Assembly (NCBI GenBank): GCA_035578155.1
Contig: JAPWDM010000005.1
Span: forward strand, 51,342,454-51,406,453
From: Brachynemurus nebulosus
Lineage: Eukaryota > Arthropoda > Insecta > Neuroptera > Myrmeleontidae
Reading direction: 5' to 3'
Length of the DNA: 64,000 nt
Under the pieces are notes generated by a model. It saw nothing but the letters and a program-made list of their open reading frames with translations, did no database searches and had not been told where the DNA came from. Of this stretch, positions 46,526 through 58,872 are shown in pieces; position 1 is the stretch's first letter, and every line of letters starts with the position of its first letter. Made by a program: the position numbers and the translations under genes.

Positions 46526-48465
46526 GTAAGGTATATTCATCGATACATCATGGTTGATCCATAAACATTGTGTTTGTAAATATGTTGAGTTAGCAACAAG
46601 ATTTCTTAATGAATCTTTTGCCCATATTGCCGGCGTGATGTGTTGTATTTGTTATTCGGGCCGCGTAAAGCTATGCTGTGTCGCTTCTCCATTGGATATG
46701 CGAATCATGTTTTACTTTTTACCGGCTTTTTATCTTGTCTGCTACTCATTTTCAAGGTATCTAGTTTCTTATTCGTCGTAAAATAAAAAAAATGCTTAAT
46801 TTTTAAAAATATTTGAAAGTGTTTCAAGTGAATTATTTTATTTATTTACCGTTAAAATGACAAATTTGAGAAAATTCATGTCAGTACTTCGTATACGTAC
46901 CTATATAAATGTTTACTAATAAAAAGTTTTCAGTAAATAAGTTATTTGATATACGCACGCATAAAGAAAGGACGTATGTGTTTTATTATACATAGGTGGT
47001 GTATATGGAGTTGTCTATTGAAAGTTAGGGTAAGGGTGAACCTAACTCTCGCCTACAATGCCATTTGCGTAACCGTTTTAATTGAAGGGCTGATTCACAC
47101 ACTAAAGATGATAGAAATGAGTTTATTCAGTGCTGTGTGTTATTTGTTTAAACGAAAAAATCAAATGTGTTTTTTTGTTTCAAATTCAGTTGAAATTTTC
47201 AGTCAAGGAAATGGCGGTTACAAAAGTTATGAATGGAAATCTTAAACAACACTCAAAATATTTTTAAATATTTTATCAAAGTAAGAATTAAGTAAATATT
47301 TATTAATACAAATGTAACAACATTTTATTCTCAAAATTCATGTTTTTTGATCATTTTTGAGTTGGGAGTATTTTTTTTAACAAAGTAACCCTACGAAAAA
47401 TAATTCTTTTCTTTTATATTAATGTATTAGTGTTACAAGGTCTTAATTGTTCTTCTAATTTTGTGAAAGTTACTCTTAATCTATTGATTTAAAAAAAAAT
47501 CAATATGATAAATTAGAATTATAAAAAATATATATGTAAAAATATGTAAATTTGTAAAGATAGGCGTTTAGTAATTGAATTTCTAAAGATATTTATCAAA
47601 ATTAAACTTTTATTGAATTTGAATTTCCAAGAATTACTTACGTAAATCATCTGTATACTATATTTAATTATTGTTTCTTTTATCTAAAAAAAACCTTTTT
47701 TCGAATTTTTTAACTGACCATTTTAAGTTCAAGGTCTGTAATGGAATTTTTCAAATTTTGATATCATCTATTACATTTTTTCATACTTACAAATAAAAAA
47801 TTCTATGTATTATTTGTATTTTGTACCTTTTCTTCAATCTGCCAATTTTATCAGACACCTAAAGAACATTAAAATGCTAGGAAAAATTATGAACACGCAT
47901 CTACTTTCATATTTTTTGAACTTTATGGAAAAGCAGTCCCCGAATCCACGATGGGCAAACAAACATTATAAACGATGCTACTTATCAAACTGTACCACTT
48001 CCTTTTGCTTCTTTTTGGCTTTTTCAGCCAACCTTTTAAACAGCAAATGCAGATGGAAAGTAATAATTAAAAAGTATACCAGCACAAATATTTTGAAACA
48101 TGAGTTAATTTCGCAATTTTTTGGTTGTAATTCAGGATGAATGCTAGATAAGTTAGTCAGATTCTTAATTTTTGTGACCTCAATTTTAAAATGAATATAA
48201 ACTCATTGATATACCTAGTTAGAACCAAAATATTAAAAAATTTTCAAAAAAATATTAGCTTTTAACTCGCTTCATTACTTAATCCGCATCATTACTTTTG
48301 GATGCAAATGTCTTTTGAAAATCAAAATATTTTAAATCGTATTTGCATGTTTTAACACAAATTTGCTTTCTATTTTTAAAAATATCATTTTTGTCTAATT
48401 GTTTACCACTGATACAATTAATGAAATTATTGACAGAACTTTTCTGTATATATTATCATAGCGAC
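46526..48465. other. AT-rich, weak exon candidates only
   Basis: An open frame at 46554-46781 (plus) is Cys-rich with hydrophobic stretches (CCICYSGRVKLCC, FYFLPAFYLVCYSF) and ends near a possible donor. I do not recognise it and chance is possible. The 111-codon frame at 47805-48140 has no family features. Confidence 0.25.
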
Positions 48466-48690
48466 CAGAGCCGGATTTACATAAGGGTACTTGGAGTACG
48501 TGCCCCAGGGTCTCCAAAAAATTGGTAAATTTATACCTCAAAAACAAAAAGTGCCACCGGAACGTTTTTTTTATTGCTCGTCAACTGCATTTTTGGGATA
48601 AAACAGGAAAATTTGTTCGCTTTGTCACCTTACAGGAGTGATCCACATAAAAAGTGCCCATAGGCTTCTGAAAGATAAACCCAGCCTTAG
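48466..48690. mobile_element. Decayed hAT-type MITE, CAGAGCCGGATTTA family
   Basis: The left end CAGAGCCGGATTTACATAAG and the next 40 bp match the inverted right half of 3255-3535. The right end (AGATAAACCCAGCCTTAG) is diverged. TTATTGCTCGTCA is at 48571-48583. No intact target duplication was seen. Confidence 0.55.
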
Positions 48691-49716
48691 TAACGGTTTC
48701 GCCGTCGTAAGTTGTTGTAAATAGAATGGGTCTAGGATAGGTATAGAATTAGTGTATCCTGGTTGATATCTATTTTTTCTTTTCGAATAATGCTTTTTGT
48801 CACATTTTGTATACGTTAATGATTAATAAAAAAAAAAAAATGTTAGGCCTATGATTGATATGCTAATTACCAGTTAAAGATGTGTGAATAGAACTATGTA
48901 CGTAAAATTAACTTTATGAGTCATCATAACCAAATTATCAAAAAAAAAAAAAAAAAAAAATTGGATACGTTTAGGTAAAAATTAAATAATATTATATTAC
49001 TATTAAATAAATATTCTACACTGATGTGATTAATTAAATAACAGAAAATAAATACAAAAATAATTATTGATGGGTAAAGTTTGTTAAATTATTAAATAAA
49101 TTTCCAGCGTTATTAATCGGTATAAGTTTATCAAATAATTTTTTTATTCTTTTTAAAGTGTAATTACAGAAATATTTATAAAAATTTTACTCCAAACTGT
49201 TTCTTTTTAGTACGTTTATGCTAGAAGAATTTGTTTAATTATTCTACTGTACTTGGATAACCTAAAAATTACAGGTACCTATTGAGAAAAATTAAATGGG
49301 GATAATATTTTTAAGGCTTTTGTGATGGGATTTTAGGTACATATTTTTTCAAAGCAATATTTATCCTTGAGTACTGGTAATGGGTACTCAGGACTGTTTC
49401 TTTTCCTAAAATTGTTAATACTTTTTAGTTAAAAAATTTAACCAGTTTGTGTAATCTGCTCTTTTGATACATTGCTTTATTATAACAGTTTCTGTTTTTC
49501 CGTTGTTACTATCGAGCAAAAAATTCAACAACTTATAAACATTTTCGGGGTCCTCAGGACCCGTTAATAGTAAATTCGTATCTAAGTACTTCTAAAATTT
49601 GTTTATGTATGAATATTGCTTTCTCTTTGTTATTTGTTGAATTTCCAAAAAAATAAAATACTAACTTCAATTAAAAATAATTTTTAGGGATTAGATACTG
49701 TTCTCCTATTACTGTT
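48691..49716. other. AT-rich, no supported feature
   Basis: Includes an A run of about 19 bases near 48942-48960. No exon or repeat end is visible. Confidence 0.35.
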
Positions 49717-51322
49717 GGGTTATTCCACGGTCACTCACGTTACATTTTACTGCAAAACTGAGGCAAAACCACTAATTTTATATAGGAAGAATTGCAAAAT
49801 AACAGTATATCTTTCAGTAAAACCTTTCTTTATTAACTAAATAATTTTATTTAATAAAAAATAAAAGAGGCAGGCTTATGAATATATTTAAAAAAGTGTC
49901 TTATTTTTCTGGTAACTCATGTTACACATGGAGACATGGTTTTCGCAGTCATTTAAGTTGGGGTTGAATCTCTGTTCTATTTAATTACTGTAGATGATTT
50001 AAAAATTATACAAAGATAATATGAATTCTCTTTATTTAGTTCAGATTAAAAGAACAAGTTTCTATATTAAAATAAAAATTTTAAAAATTCTAAGAAAAGT
50101 CACTCATGTTACACCACTTTGGTCACTCACGTTACTTGTACAAAGGTCCATATCATCTACATAATATTTCTTAAGGGAAATGAAAAAATACTTAAAATTA
50201 ACTGATTAATTAATATTTCACTGATAATTATTACAACTGGTTACTCAAATTAGGTATTATTACGAAAATAAATCATTTTCAACGTACACGAAAATACCAC
50301 GAAATTTCGGTGTAAAAACGGGGGAAGTGGGGGCAGGGAAATGTGGAATCCCTAAAAGACACACTCCGGATACTAACTTAATACAAATACAAAATTTCAG
50401 AGTTATAAGTTTTTTTGGGGGCCTGTAAGCGTGACACAAACAACGAAAACGTTGAAAAAAACATGAAATTGTGGCATAAAAATGGTGGAGATGAGGGTTA
50501 AACATTGTAACCGCCCAAAAGCACACTCAAGGTACCAACTCTATCAAAATACAAAATTTCAACTACCTAGGTTAATTCTGGGAGGCTATAGACGTGTCAA
50601 ATTCCCCAAAAATAGTTTTTCCGCTCTCTACTACCTCCAAATCGCACTTGGAAGCGAAAGTTTGGATATATTGTGTACCTATAATAGACCGAAACGTTAT
50701 ACCCAACTGGTTTAGGAAAGTTTGATAGTTTTGGCGTCCCCTACGGCTTCGTCGATGGATTCAAATTTTGTAACATGAGTGACCGGTCACTCACGTTACA
50801 CATTTCAATTTCTTATATAATATTCAATTTGAAACATAATGTCGTATAAGCATGGGTTTAAGCATCAGGCACTCATGAACAAAGAAAGTAATATTACAAG
50901 TATCTAATTGAAGAAGTGTATCAAGCCTTATACTAAAAAATGTTCTTTTTGGTCACTCATGTTACAAAATTTTGAGGCTATTTTGTTGCCAATTTTTTTA
51001 GTGATATTGTTGAATGTTTCGGGCGTGCTTCATGTGTAACAAAGGTGTACACACTTAATATTAAATCATATCATTGTTTTCTATATATTTCGCGAGAATT
51101 CACAGTTATTTAAAAATTATTTGCAACACTTTTCGTGAAGCGGTACATCAAGTACAGCAAGACAGTGAAAATTCGACTCTAATTGTCAAAAGTCAAAACT
51201 GATATCTATAATTTCGGTGTTGTCAAGTAGTAAATTTTGTTTAGTCTGTACTCTATTTGACTTACTTTAAATAAACAACATTTAATTTTTTGTATTTATG
51301 TCGCATTTTCATGGAATAACCC
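49717..51322. mobile_element. DNA element with 4-bp target duplication and repeated GTCACTCACGTTAC motif
   Basis: The inverted ends GGGTTATTCCA and TGGAATAACCC are bounded by TGTT on both sides (49713-49716, 51323-51326). GTCACTCAYGTTAC or its complement occurs at least seven times (about 49729, 49917, 50099, 50130, 50774, 50788, 50951), including one back-to-back inverted pair at about 50774-50803. The 1606 bp have no transposase. A 4-bp duplication fits groups such as Sola, Chapaev, Ginger or Academ; the sequence does not decide among them. Confidence 0.65.
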
Positions 51323-52667
51323 TGTTATATATATATTTTTTTAAAAACTAACTTCAGAATCTCAAATTTGTTAACATCTCAAAAACTTTTTTTATATATA
51401 AATTCATACATTTCATTAAGATATTTATAAATTAAATGCTTGGAGTAAGTTTGAGATAAATTACAAAATTTAAAGTCCTAAAGTTGGTTTTCAAAAAACG
51501 TTAGTAGGAAGACATATTCTTAAATAAAAAATTTGAAAAATATTCAACATCCAGAAATACACATCCTTATTTACATTACAGTACATTTACATAATTATTC
51601 ATAATTAGTTACATAGAACTTTGATTATATTAAGTAGTGTGCTGGGAATCAGTTAGAAGTCGATGTGTTACAATTTTTGTAGTGTTCAAGGGTTAATTAA
51701 TTACTAACAGAGTATTAATTATTTGAAAATCAAAATACGACGGTATTGGCTGTCAATATTTAATCAAAAAAGTAGTTCCCGAGCTAACACATTCCAGCGA
51801 CTTCAGTCAGTTTTTCAGACAAGCTAGGAAGCAATTTTTTTATACAGTAGTAAAATATGTATAATATTCATTAGCTCTAGCTTCAAAAAAGAAAAAAAAA
51901 TTATTTAAAGGACAACCTTGGTTGTCATCCAGTTGCCATCTGATCAGACACCTATATTCTTTGACAATCATATTGTTCCTTTACAATCAATTGTGTGTTT
52001 TTGTGTCCTTCTGATTTGAATACCAACCAGTTCTGCGACCAGATCTTGACCTACCTTTTATTAAGAATTTGTACCTAGCTTATTATTTTGTGTGAAGGGA
52101 TTCCTTTGTGTAGTCCGGTTTGTTAAATTGTAACATTTATTAAAAGAAATAAAGGTAAATAAATTTGAAGTAGGTACCTATTGAAATTATTTATTGAAAA
52201 ATTATTTTTTTCAAATTATAAAATTCCTGCAATTTTGAATACTTTCCAACTACCTTTCCAAATCAATATTAATATTCTACTCTTTGAAATTAAATTACAG
52301 TAAAACTGTATAATCGATTTTTTAACTAGGGATTCTTGTTCCCTCGCCGCACATTTTAGTTTCGAGTGAGATTTTGAATCGCTCCGTCTGAATAATGTCG
52401 TGCGAGAAACAGTGGTTGCTGCTAAGGTAACATATGAGTAAATCGAATTATTCATATTAAACAACAAAAATTCAAAAGTATTCAAAGTTTTCCAAGTATT
52501 TTCCACTTCTCTGTTGGACAAATTGGCTATCATAACACGTAAAACACACTGGAAGTAATAATATCAACTCTTAGGATACATTTTAAACAAATTCAGCAGT
52601 TTCTCTTGACGTATATTAAATTTTTTTCTATGGATATCTGTTAGCAAAAATTATAAAAATTTTATAA
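51323..52667. other. AT-rich, no supported feature
   Basis: The 105-codon minus-strand frame at 52216-52533 has a mixed composition (RTTLFRRSDSKSHSKLK) but no domain I know and no splice context. I leave it uncalled. Confidence 0.3.
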
Positions 52668-53931
52668 TAGGGTTGACCGAGGTAATTGTGAACGGCGCCT
52701 ATAATTTCTAAGATAACATTAATATTGTTAAAAATCAACTCTTAGTGTTTTTCTGTCCTTTTTTAATATGCTATTAAAATTTGATAACAATTCTCCAAGC
52801 ATTAGTATTTTTATTTTTATTTTGAAAAACCCTTGCAAAATTTTGTGTACCTTACTTCGACCAATCCTCAAAAAAAATTTTTTTTCTTAATAGGTACATT
52901 TTCTTTTTTTAAAAGGTCAGAAATGGTTAAAGGTACTTCTAACGAAGTGGTGTAATACTTGAGAAGGTTCCTTATTAATTGCTAAAGAAATTGGACAATT
53001 TCTTTAGCAGTTAATTTAATATAGCCATGATTTTAAAATTGTGGGGTAATTTTGAATTACAATAAGGGATAATTGTGAACGTCATTCACAAATGCCATTC
53101 AGTCAAAAATTTCAGTAGTGTTCTTTTCAGAGTTTAAAATGTTGATGAAGATGATGGTGACGTTATTGTAGAAGTTTCCGTTGTACAAACAATACAAAAA
53201 CAGAATTTTTGTGCAAAGAGCGATATGTTTTGTATATCAATCTACAAAATCATTACTGTGCTTCCGTACCCAATAACAACTTACAAAAACAGAAAAATTA
53301 CTTGTTTTCAGTGGCTCTGTGGGTGTCCAAGAGCAGTAGGATTAACACAAAACCATTGTTTTTTTTATTTAAAGTATTAGGCCTAATAGATTGTTGTTCT
53401 TTATTCATGTAAGCTAAATGTATTTCCTTGAAAGTCTCATTTTCCCTGTTTTTGAAAATCATGTAATTTTTGATTTTTTATATGATAACAAAATATCATC
53501 AAAATATCATTTTTAGCTTGCAATAAATTTATTCCTACAATTTTTGTTACTTTTATTTAACCTTGATTTTTTGTATAAATTTGAGGTATGGGTAACTTGC
53601 ATTAAACAAAAGGCAATTTTGAACGCTAAAGTATGATGAAAAATTTTCAAAGCAGGGTAAATGTGAAGAATTTGAGTTGGGTTTTATTCTGATGGCATAC
53701 ACTTTTACCCCAAAATTCATAAGATTTACAAGACCGTGCCGGGGAAATGTGAATGACTTATAAAATTTTTGTTTTTCATACGAATTTGCTCAAAATTTGT
53801 GTGGTGCATCCTGAATAATATAGAATTAAAAATAAATCAACCTTAATGTGATATGTAAAATACAAATACTTAAAACAAGGCTTTTATCTCAATTCATAAA
53901 AATCCATTCACAATTACACCGGTCAATCCTA
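52668..53931. mobile_element. DNA element with inverted TAGGGTTGACC ends and repeated AATTGTGAAC motif
   Basis: The left end TAGGGTTGACCGAGGTAATT and the reverse-complemented right end TAGGATTGACCGGTGTAATT are inverted. Motifs like TAATTGTGAACG or AAATGTGAATGAC recur near 52684, 53069, 53654, 53739 and 53908. I could not identify a target duplication. It is about 1264 bp with no transposase; the plus-strand frame at 53209-53412 is incidental. Confidence 0.55.
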
Positions 53932-54974
53932 CTACAAATATCAAATAAAAAATTCAGAAATGCCTTCTGAAAAAAAAAAAAATATTGACTGTCCATTGTT
54001 GTTTGGAGTTAAATCTAATTTATGAAATTCGGGTTTCAAATTCCGATTATTATTTATAATTACACACTTAATGATAAATAAATGGATTAAATTTTATTTT
54101 GTGTACATAATTTTATAATTTTAGTTTTCTCGAAATAAAACGAAGAACTTGTTTATATGATAAAATTACATAAATAAAACCAAAAATGTAATACAAAAAC
54201 AGATATACACATACATATATAATTTAATAAGAATAATTTAATAATATTTATAGAATTGGTTAAATAATGTAATCCAACTATATAAAGGTGTAATCGATAT
54301 TATAGCATTATTTATTTTATTAAATGTTATTTTTTAAAGTTTTCAGGTAATATTTTCTTATTTCTTATTTTTTTTTTTTTTTTTTTAAGAAAAGTAGTTC
54401 ACACACCTGGCATCTATGCGAGACTAAGCACATTACGAGGGTTAATTCTTAACAATTCGTAAAGTACAGTAGAACTTATCTAAACGAGGTATTTAGTGTA
54501 TCATCACATACTATTTATTAACTGCCTGTAACTGTATTACAAAAAATTTTCGAAATCTCACAATAGCTCGTGTTTTAACTGAATAAAATTAAATTTTCCA
54601 AAATTAAACTTCTTGTAACAGTAATAGGAATTTCCGATCAACATTTGACACTTGTTTATCTTAATTATGGACACCTTTGTGATCAAAACAGTTGGATGTC
54701 CTGGTGTATCATGTTGATGGATTGAAGACTCGTACTTCTATCTATTTTAAACTTTTCTGCTGCTGCTTTTTGTGATATTCTTCTATATCTAAATTCTTGA
54801 TCAGCCTTAAGATTCACCCTTCAATCTGCTTTTTATAGTGGTAATTGCTTCTGTGTGTCGGTAATTTCAAAATTTGGTAATTTATGCAACTCAAATTTTT
54901 TTTTTTTGAAAAACTAATAGATTAAAATTTGCCATTTCTTATACATAATATAGTGATTTATAAAAATATAAATA
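53932..54974. other. AT-rich, no supported feature
   Basis: Contains a long T run at about 54368-54386. No exon or RNA gene is visible. Confidence 0.35.
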
Positions 54975-55524
54975 CACCAATACCTCAATTTGCGTCGTGG
55001 TTACGTTCCAAAAAAACACGACGCAGATTGAAACGACGCAAAGTGAATTATGATTTTCTATAGCAAACCATGTAAAGATCGAAGATAGGTTTCAGGGTTA
55101 CGAAAATACTACTTTAGAAAATTGAACAAAGTAAACTTTTAAAAAACAAAAATAATATAAAATTTTATTACATACATACAAAAAACAAAACAAACAAAAC
55201 AAATTCAATTAAAATAAAATAATCAATTAATTTCGTAATACACATTTATTTTGGCTTTATATCAACATGCTCAAAGTAGTTGCCGTCTATTATCAGTCTT
55301 TATTACAACATCAATAGATACATATCCACCATATTACAATAAAGTCGTGCCATCTTTTAGGAAAAAAAAAAGAAAATTTCAAAAAATTTCGAAAAAAAGA
55401 ATTAGAGTCGCAAACAACGCAACTTCGAAAATCTAACGATGCACAGTGAAAATTAGTACTAATTCAGCAGCGACGCAACTTCGAAAAAACGCAAAATGAA
55501 ACGACGCAAAGCGAGGTATTGGTG
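54975..55524. mobile_element. Mariner-type MITE, CACCAATACCTC ends
   Basis: The inverted ends CACCAATACCTCAATTTGCG and CACCAATACCTCGCTTTGCG are flanked by TA (54973-54974, 55525-55526). GACGCAAC-type motifs are repeated near both ends. It is 550 bp, non-coding; the frame at 55251-55436 is Lys-rich by composition. Confidence 0.7.
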
Positions 55525-56536
55525 TATAATAAATAATAATGTTATCCGTTGACGTGGCGGTCATAATTATTTAAACAAACTATATTTTTTTTAATCGTGT
55601 AATTTATTGCAAGTGTTATGGATAGATACAATACACGTATCCAAACATATACATACATACTTAAAAATTTATTGTATTTGAGTACCTACATTAGTAATAA
55701 TAATAATAATAATGATAATGATAAAACGGCTTGTAGAACACGATCAGTTAGTTTATACGTAATATAAAATCGACTGAATACGTTGAATATACACTCGTGA
55801 AGGTACTTTCATTTGCACTTAGTGAACGCAATGAACATGGCGGCGATCTTAGATAGTGACAATGACCCCCTTACATTAACTGCAAACAGTGTATAACGCC
55901 ACCAAAACACATCTATAATAAATGAAAGAATACGTATGTACATATATCAGCTATCAACCATTTGTATTATTATAAGACCAACGTGAAACTCACTTATATT
56001 ATGGTATTTGTTAATTGGGTTAGCTTTTTATATTGTTTAGTCTCTATAAAGTAACTGGAGATTATTTTATATGGTGGAGTAGACATTCATTTGTATTATA
56101 CATATTATGTGTATGCGTTCATTTGTATTTTTTTGCATTTTTCCCAAGGCAAGAAGAGTGTCAATTATCCAAGGACGGAAAAATCACTTTTGTACTTTTG
56201 TGTTGCCTTTAAAAACGGCCTAAAAGAAATTGAAAAATAATTATAAGAGTGGTGCGTAAGAGAGTGAGACGTATTCTAACGTTTGCTCTTGTTAAAAGGA
56301 AAATCGGGACGTAATGTTATATTCGCTTTCACTAGATTGTTTTATTTGGCATATGAAGTAATAATTTCCGAAAACTGTCTATTTTCAATAGAAGGTGTTT
56401 TTTAGAGCGATACTTCTGATAGGAATATCTGGGACATCAAAAATCACAACTAATCGTTGAATTCGAATTTTGTGTAGTAAAAATTGGTATATCATCATGA
56501 ATGATTGGTGAATAGAAATATTGAGTTTCATTTCAT
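55525..56536. other. AT-rich with one short open frame of interest
   Basis: Within it, ATG at 55831 opens a 21-codon frame (MNMAAILDSDNDPLTLTANS and one more residue, stop after 55893) in a GC-richer patch. It could be a first coding exon if GT at 55891 is a donor, but this is unproven. Confidence 0.25.
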
Positions 56537-56914
56537 TACTGATGAGCAAATGCAAGACCAAGATCAAGACTTGGCAGTCTTGGTCTTGGTCTTGTTCTTG
56601 CATTACGAGTCTTGGTATTGGTCTTGCAAAATGCAGTCTTAGTCTTGGTCTTGTTATTGCTAAAAAATCTTGCATTTTTTTATTAGCGTTTTTTTTTCTT
56701 CTAAAATAAGAATTTTTACTATCTTTATGTATTAATTATACTTTGAAACTATTTACATAGTTTAGCAAGGGTCTTGCTTTTTTCTTGCTTTTGTCTTGGT
56801 CTTGCTCACTTGAGTCTTGGTATTGGTCTTGCAGCCATACTTATAGTCTTGGTCTTGGTCTTGGTCTTGCATTTTTTGCAAGACCAAGACCAAGACTAAA
56901 TTTGCTCATCACTA
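56537..56914. mobile_element. hAT-type MITE rich in TCTTGG hexamers
   Basis: The ends TACTGATGAGCAAA and, reverse complemented, TAGTGATGAGCAAA are flanked by CATTTCAT on both sides (56529-56536, 56915-56922), a perfect 8-bp duplication. The body is dominated by GTCTTGGTCTTGG on one strand and CAAGACCAAGACC on the other near both ends. It is 378 bp; open frames across it are compositional. Confidence 0.85.
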
Positions 56915-56922
56915 CATTTCAT

Positions 56923-57342
56923 TATCATCCAAGAAAAAATCCATGAAAAACAGCAACTCTCAGTAGTAAATATGTTACTATGTTCTTAATAGTATATTAA
57001 AGAAGTTGCATCGTTAGTATATTTGATATCATAATTTCAAATATTACGTGGGTGAAGCTGGGGGTAAAATGTAGTATGAGTCTCAAATGAGGGAAGTCTA
57101 AAAAAAGATCGATGTTTCAAAAATTGTTCACTGTATTTCCGCGTGTATTATTGCTGCAGAACTGTGGTTCCCGACAGTTGGTCTACGGATGTTCGCCATG
57201 TAAAAATTAAACTTATACGGTTCTTAAAGTCAGTGTTATGGCACAAAAAAGTTATCAAAGCAAGTGTATATTTAAAGATTCTCGTCACTTTATCAAAGTT
57301 TAGTCACTTAATCGACGGTAAAGTAGTCGACTAAACCAATTA
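56923..57342. other. AT-rich, no supported feature
   Basis: No exon, repeat border or RNA gene that I can support. Confidence 0.3.
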
Positions 57343-57500
57343 AACTAAAAAAGTTAGGCAAAGCGCACATTGAGCTACGTCACGCAGTAAACACAGGGCA
57401 GGGCAGGGCAGGAAAGCACGAGAAATAAACTGTGTAGCCGGGCGCACATCGAGACGCAGTTAACGCAAGCAGGGCAGCGCAGTTTTTGTGACTCTCGTTG
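57343..57500. repeat. Fragment of a DNA-transposon family with GCGCACAT motifs
   Basis: GGCAAAGCGCACATTGAG near the left and GGGCGCACATCGAGACGCAG near 57440 are related, with GGGCAGGGCAGGGCAGG between. It resembles ends of Harbinger-like elements, but no paired border was found. Confidence 0.35.
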
Positions 57501-57616
57501 TAGAACGAGATAGCACGAATAGCCTTTTACAGCAAAGATTATTTTTATAATACACCCTAATCAGATAGAAATGCAATTATATTGCTAGCTCTTTTTAAAT
57601 ACAAATTCAGAATATA

Positions 57617-57793
57617 CAGGTTGATAACTATGACTTGCGATTTCGATGTGTATAGAATACAAACGTATATGATTGTTTGTAATACATTTTAGTGTAAAAT
57701 ATTTAATAATCAGTTAAAAATTTATACTTTTATAAAAAATACACGTATTTCGTATTAACAATGTATTTCATATTTAATACATGAAACATCCTG
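57617..57793. mobile_element. Possible TA-flanked MITE
   Basis: CAGGTTGATAAC at the left and, reverse complemented, CAGGATGTTTCATG at the right face each other and both are next to TA. The inverted ends match only partly, so the call is tentative. Confidence 0.3.
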
Positions 57794-58722
57794 TATACAA
57801 ATTATACATATATTCGTAGTACATGTTTAAATGAATAAAAAATATATTTCTTAAAAAGATAACGAAATGTGTTTCTTTCTTTCTCGCACGTGTATTGTAA
57901 AAAGAATCATTGTACTTGTGTGACATTCTTTTCCTGCACGATATATCGCGAATAAAAAATATCAACTTTGTTATGATATCAATCGAAGCGTATTAACTTC
58001 GGTATGATCTGGAAGAAATTTCATTAAATTTAGTTTAGTCATTTTTTTTTTTTTTAACTAGGAAATTGATTGTGTGGACCTCAAGAGTGGCATGTAATCT
58101 CCAGTGTTAAACCCATCGCACGATTTGTTTTATTTTGACTTAGTATCATCAAAATATCTAAAAACTCATCTAAAAAAGATTAAATTTTTATATTTTTAAA
58201 ATTTTTTATTTATAAACGATATAAAAATATGATATCACGAATCGACCTTAATTTTGATTATTATTGAAAATTAATTAGAATATTTGTGATGTTGAATTAA
58301 TTGCAGATATCGTATGAATGAAACTGTGTCACACTCACTAAACATCTAATCATTAAATAAATTTTATTTTTGAATATAGCTATGTATATGTACATATATT
58401 GTGTGCATGTATTTTGTATCTACAGCTAGGTGCATTCAAATGTATGTTGCTCTGCTTCGATGGTAATACATACCGTTTAATTATTTTTCTCTTCACTGAT
58501 TTATTTGTTTCAAATTGAAAAAAAGAGAAGGTTCCACGAGTACAGTAGGTTACAATGCAAATTTTACACATTTAATAAAATATTAATATTGTTTCAATAC
58601 TAATAGAACAGCATTAAAAGTAGAACTAATTATGAGAAGCATTTTTATGGCCTGAAGAGATTAAGAGGTTGAACAGTGAAAAAATTTATTATGTTAAATA
58701 CAAAAATTGTAATGTGTATGTG

Positions 58723-58864
58723 CAGGGCTGGCGAGAGATATGACGAGCCCCCGGGCTCGACAAAAATTTTTCAAATATTTTCTTCCAGTTCACTTGCGGG
58801 CCCCATTTTTAGAGCCGGGTTCCTGGGCAATTGCCCCGCCTGCCCTACCCTCTCGCCGGCCTTG
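58723..58864. mobile_element. hAT-type MITE, CCGGCGAGAG family
   Basis: The ends CAGGGCTGGCGAGAG and, reverse complemented, CAAGGCCGGCGAGAG are bounded by a perfect 8-bp duplication, TGTATGTG (58715-58722, 58865-58872). The 142-bp GC-rich body is inverted relative to the fragment at 4898. The open frame at 58676-59053 runs through it and is not a gene. Confidence 0.88.
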
Positions 58865-58872
58865 TGTATGTG

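Noticed and set aside
47805..48140. 111-codon plus-strand open frame as a gene
   Set aside because: No domain, signal peptide or splice context, and its composition (Phe, Leu, Lys, Asn) is that expected of AT-rich non-coding DNA.
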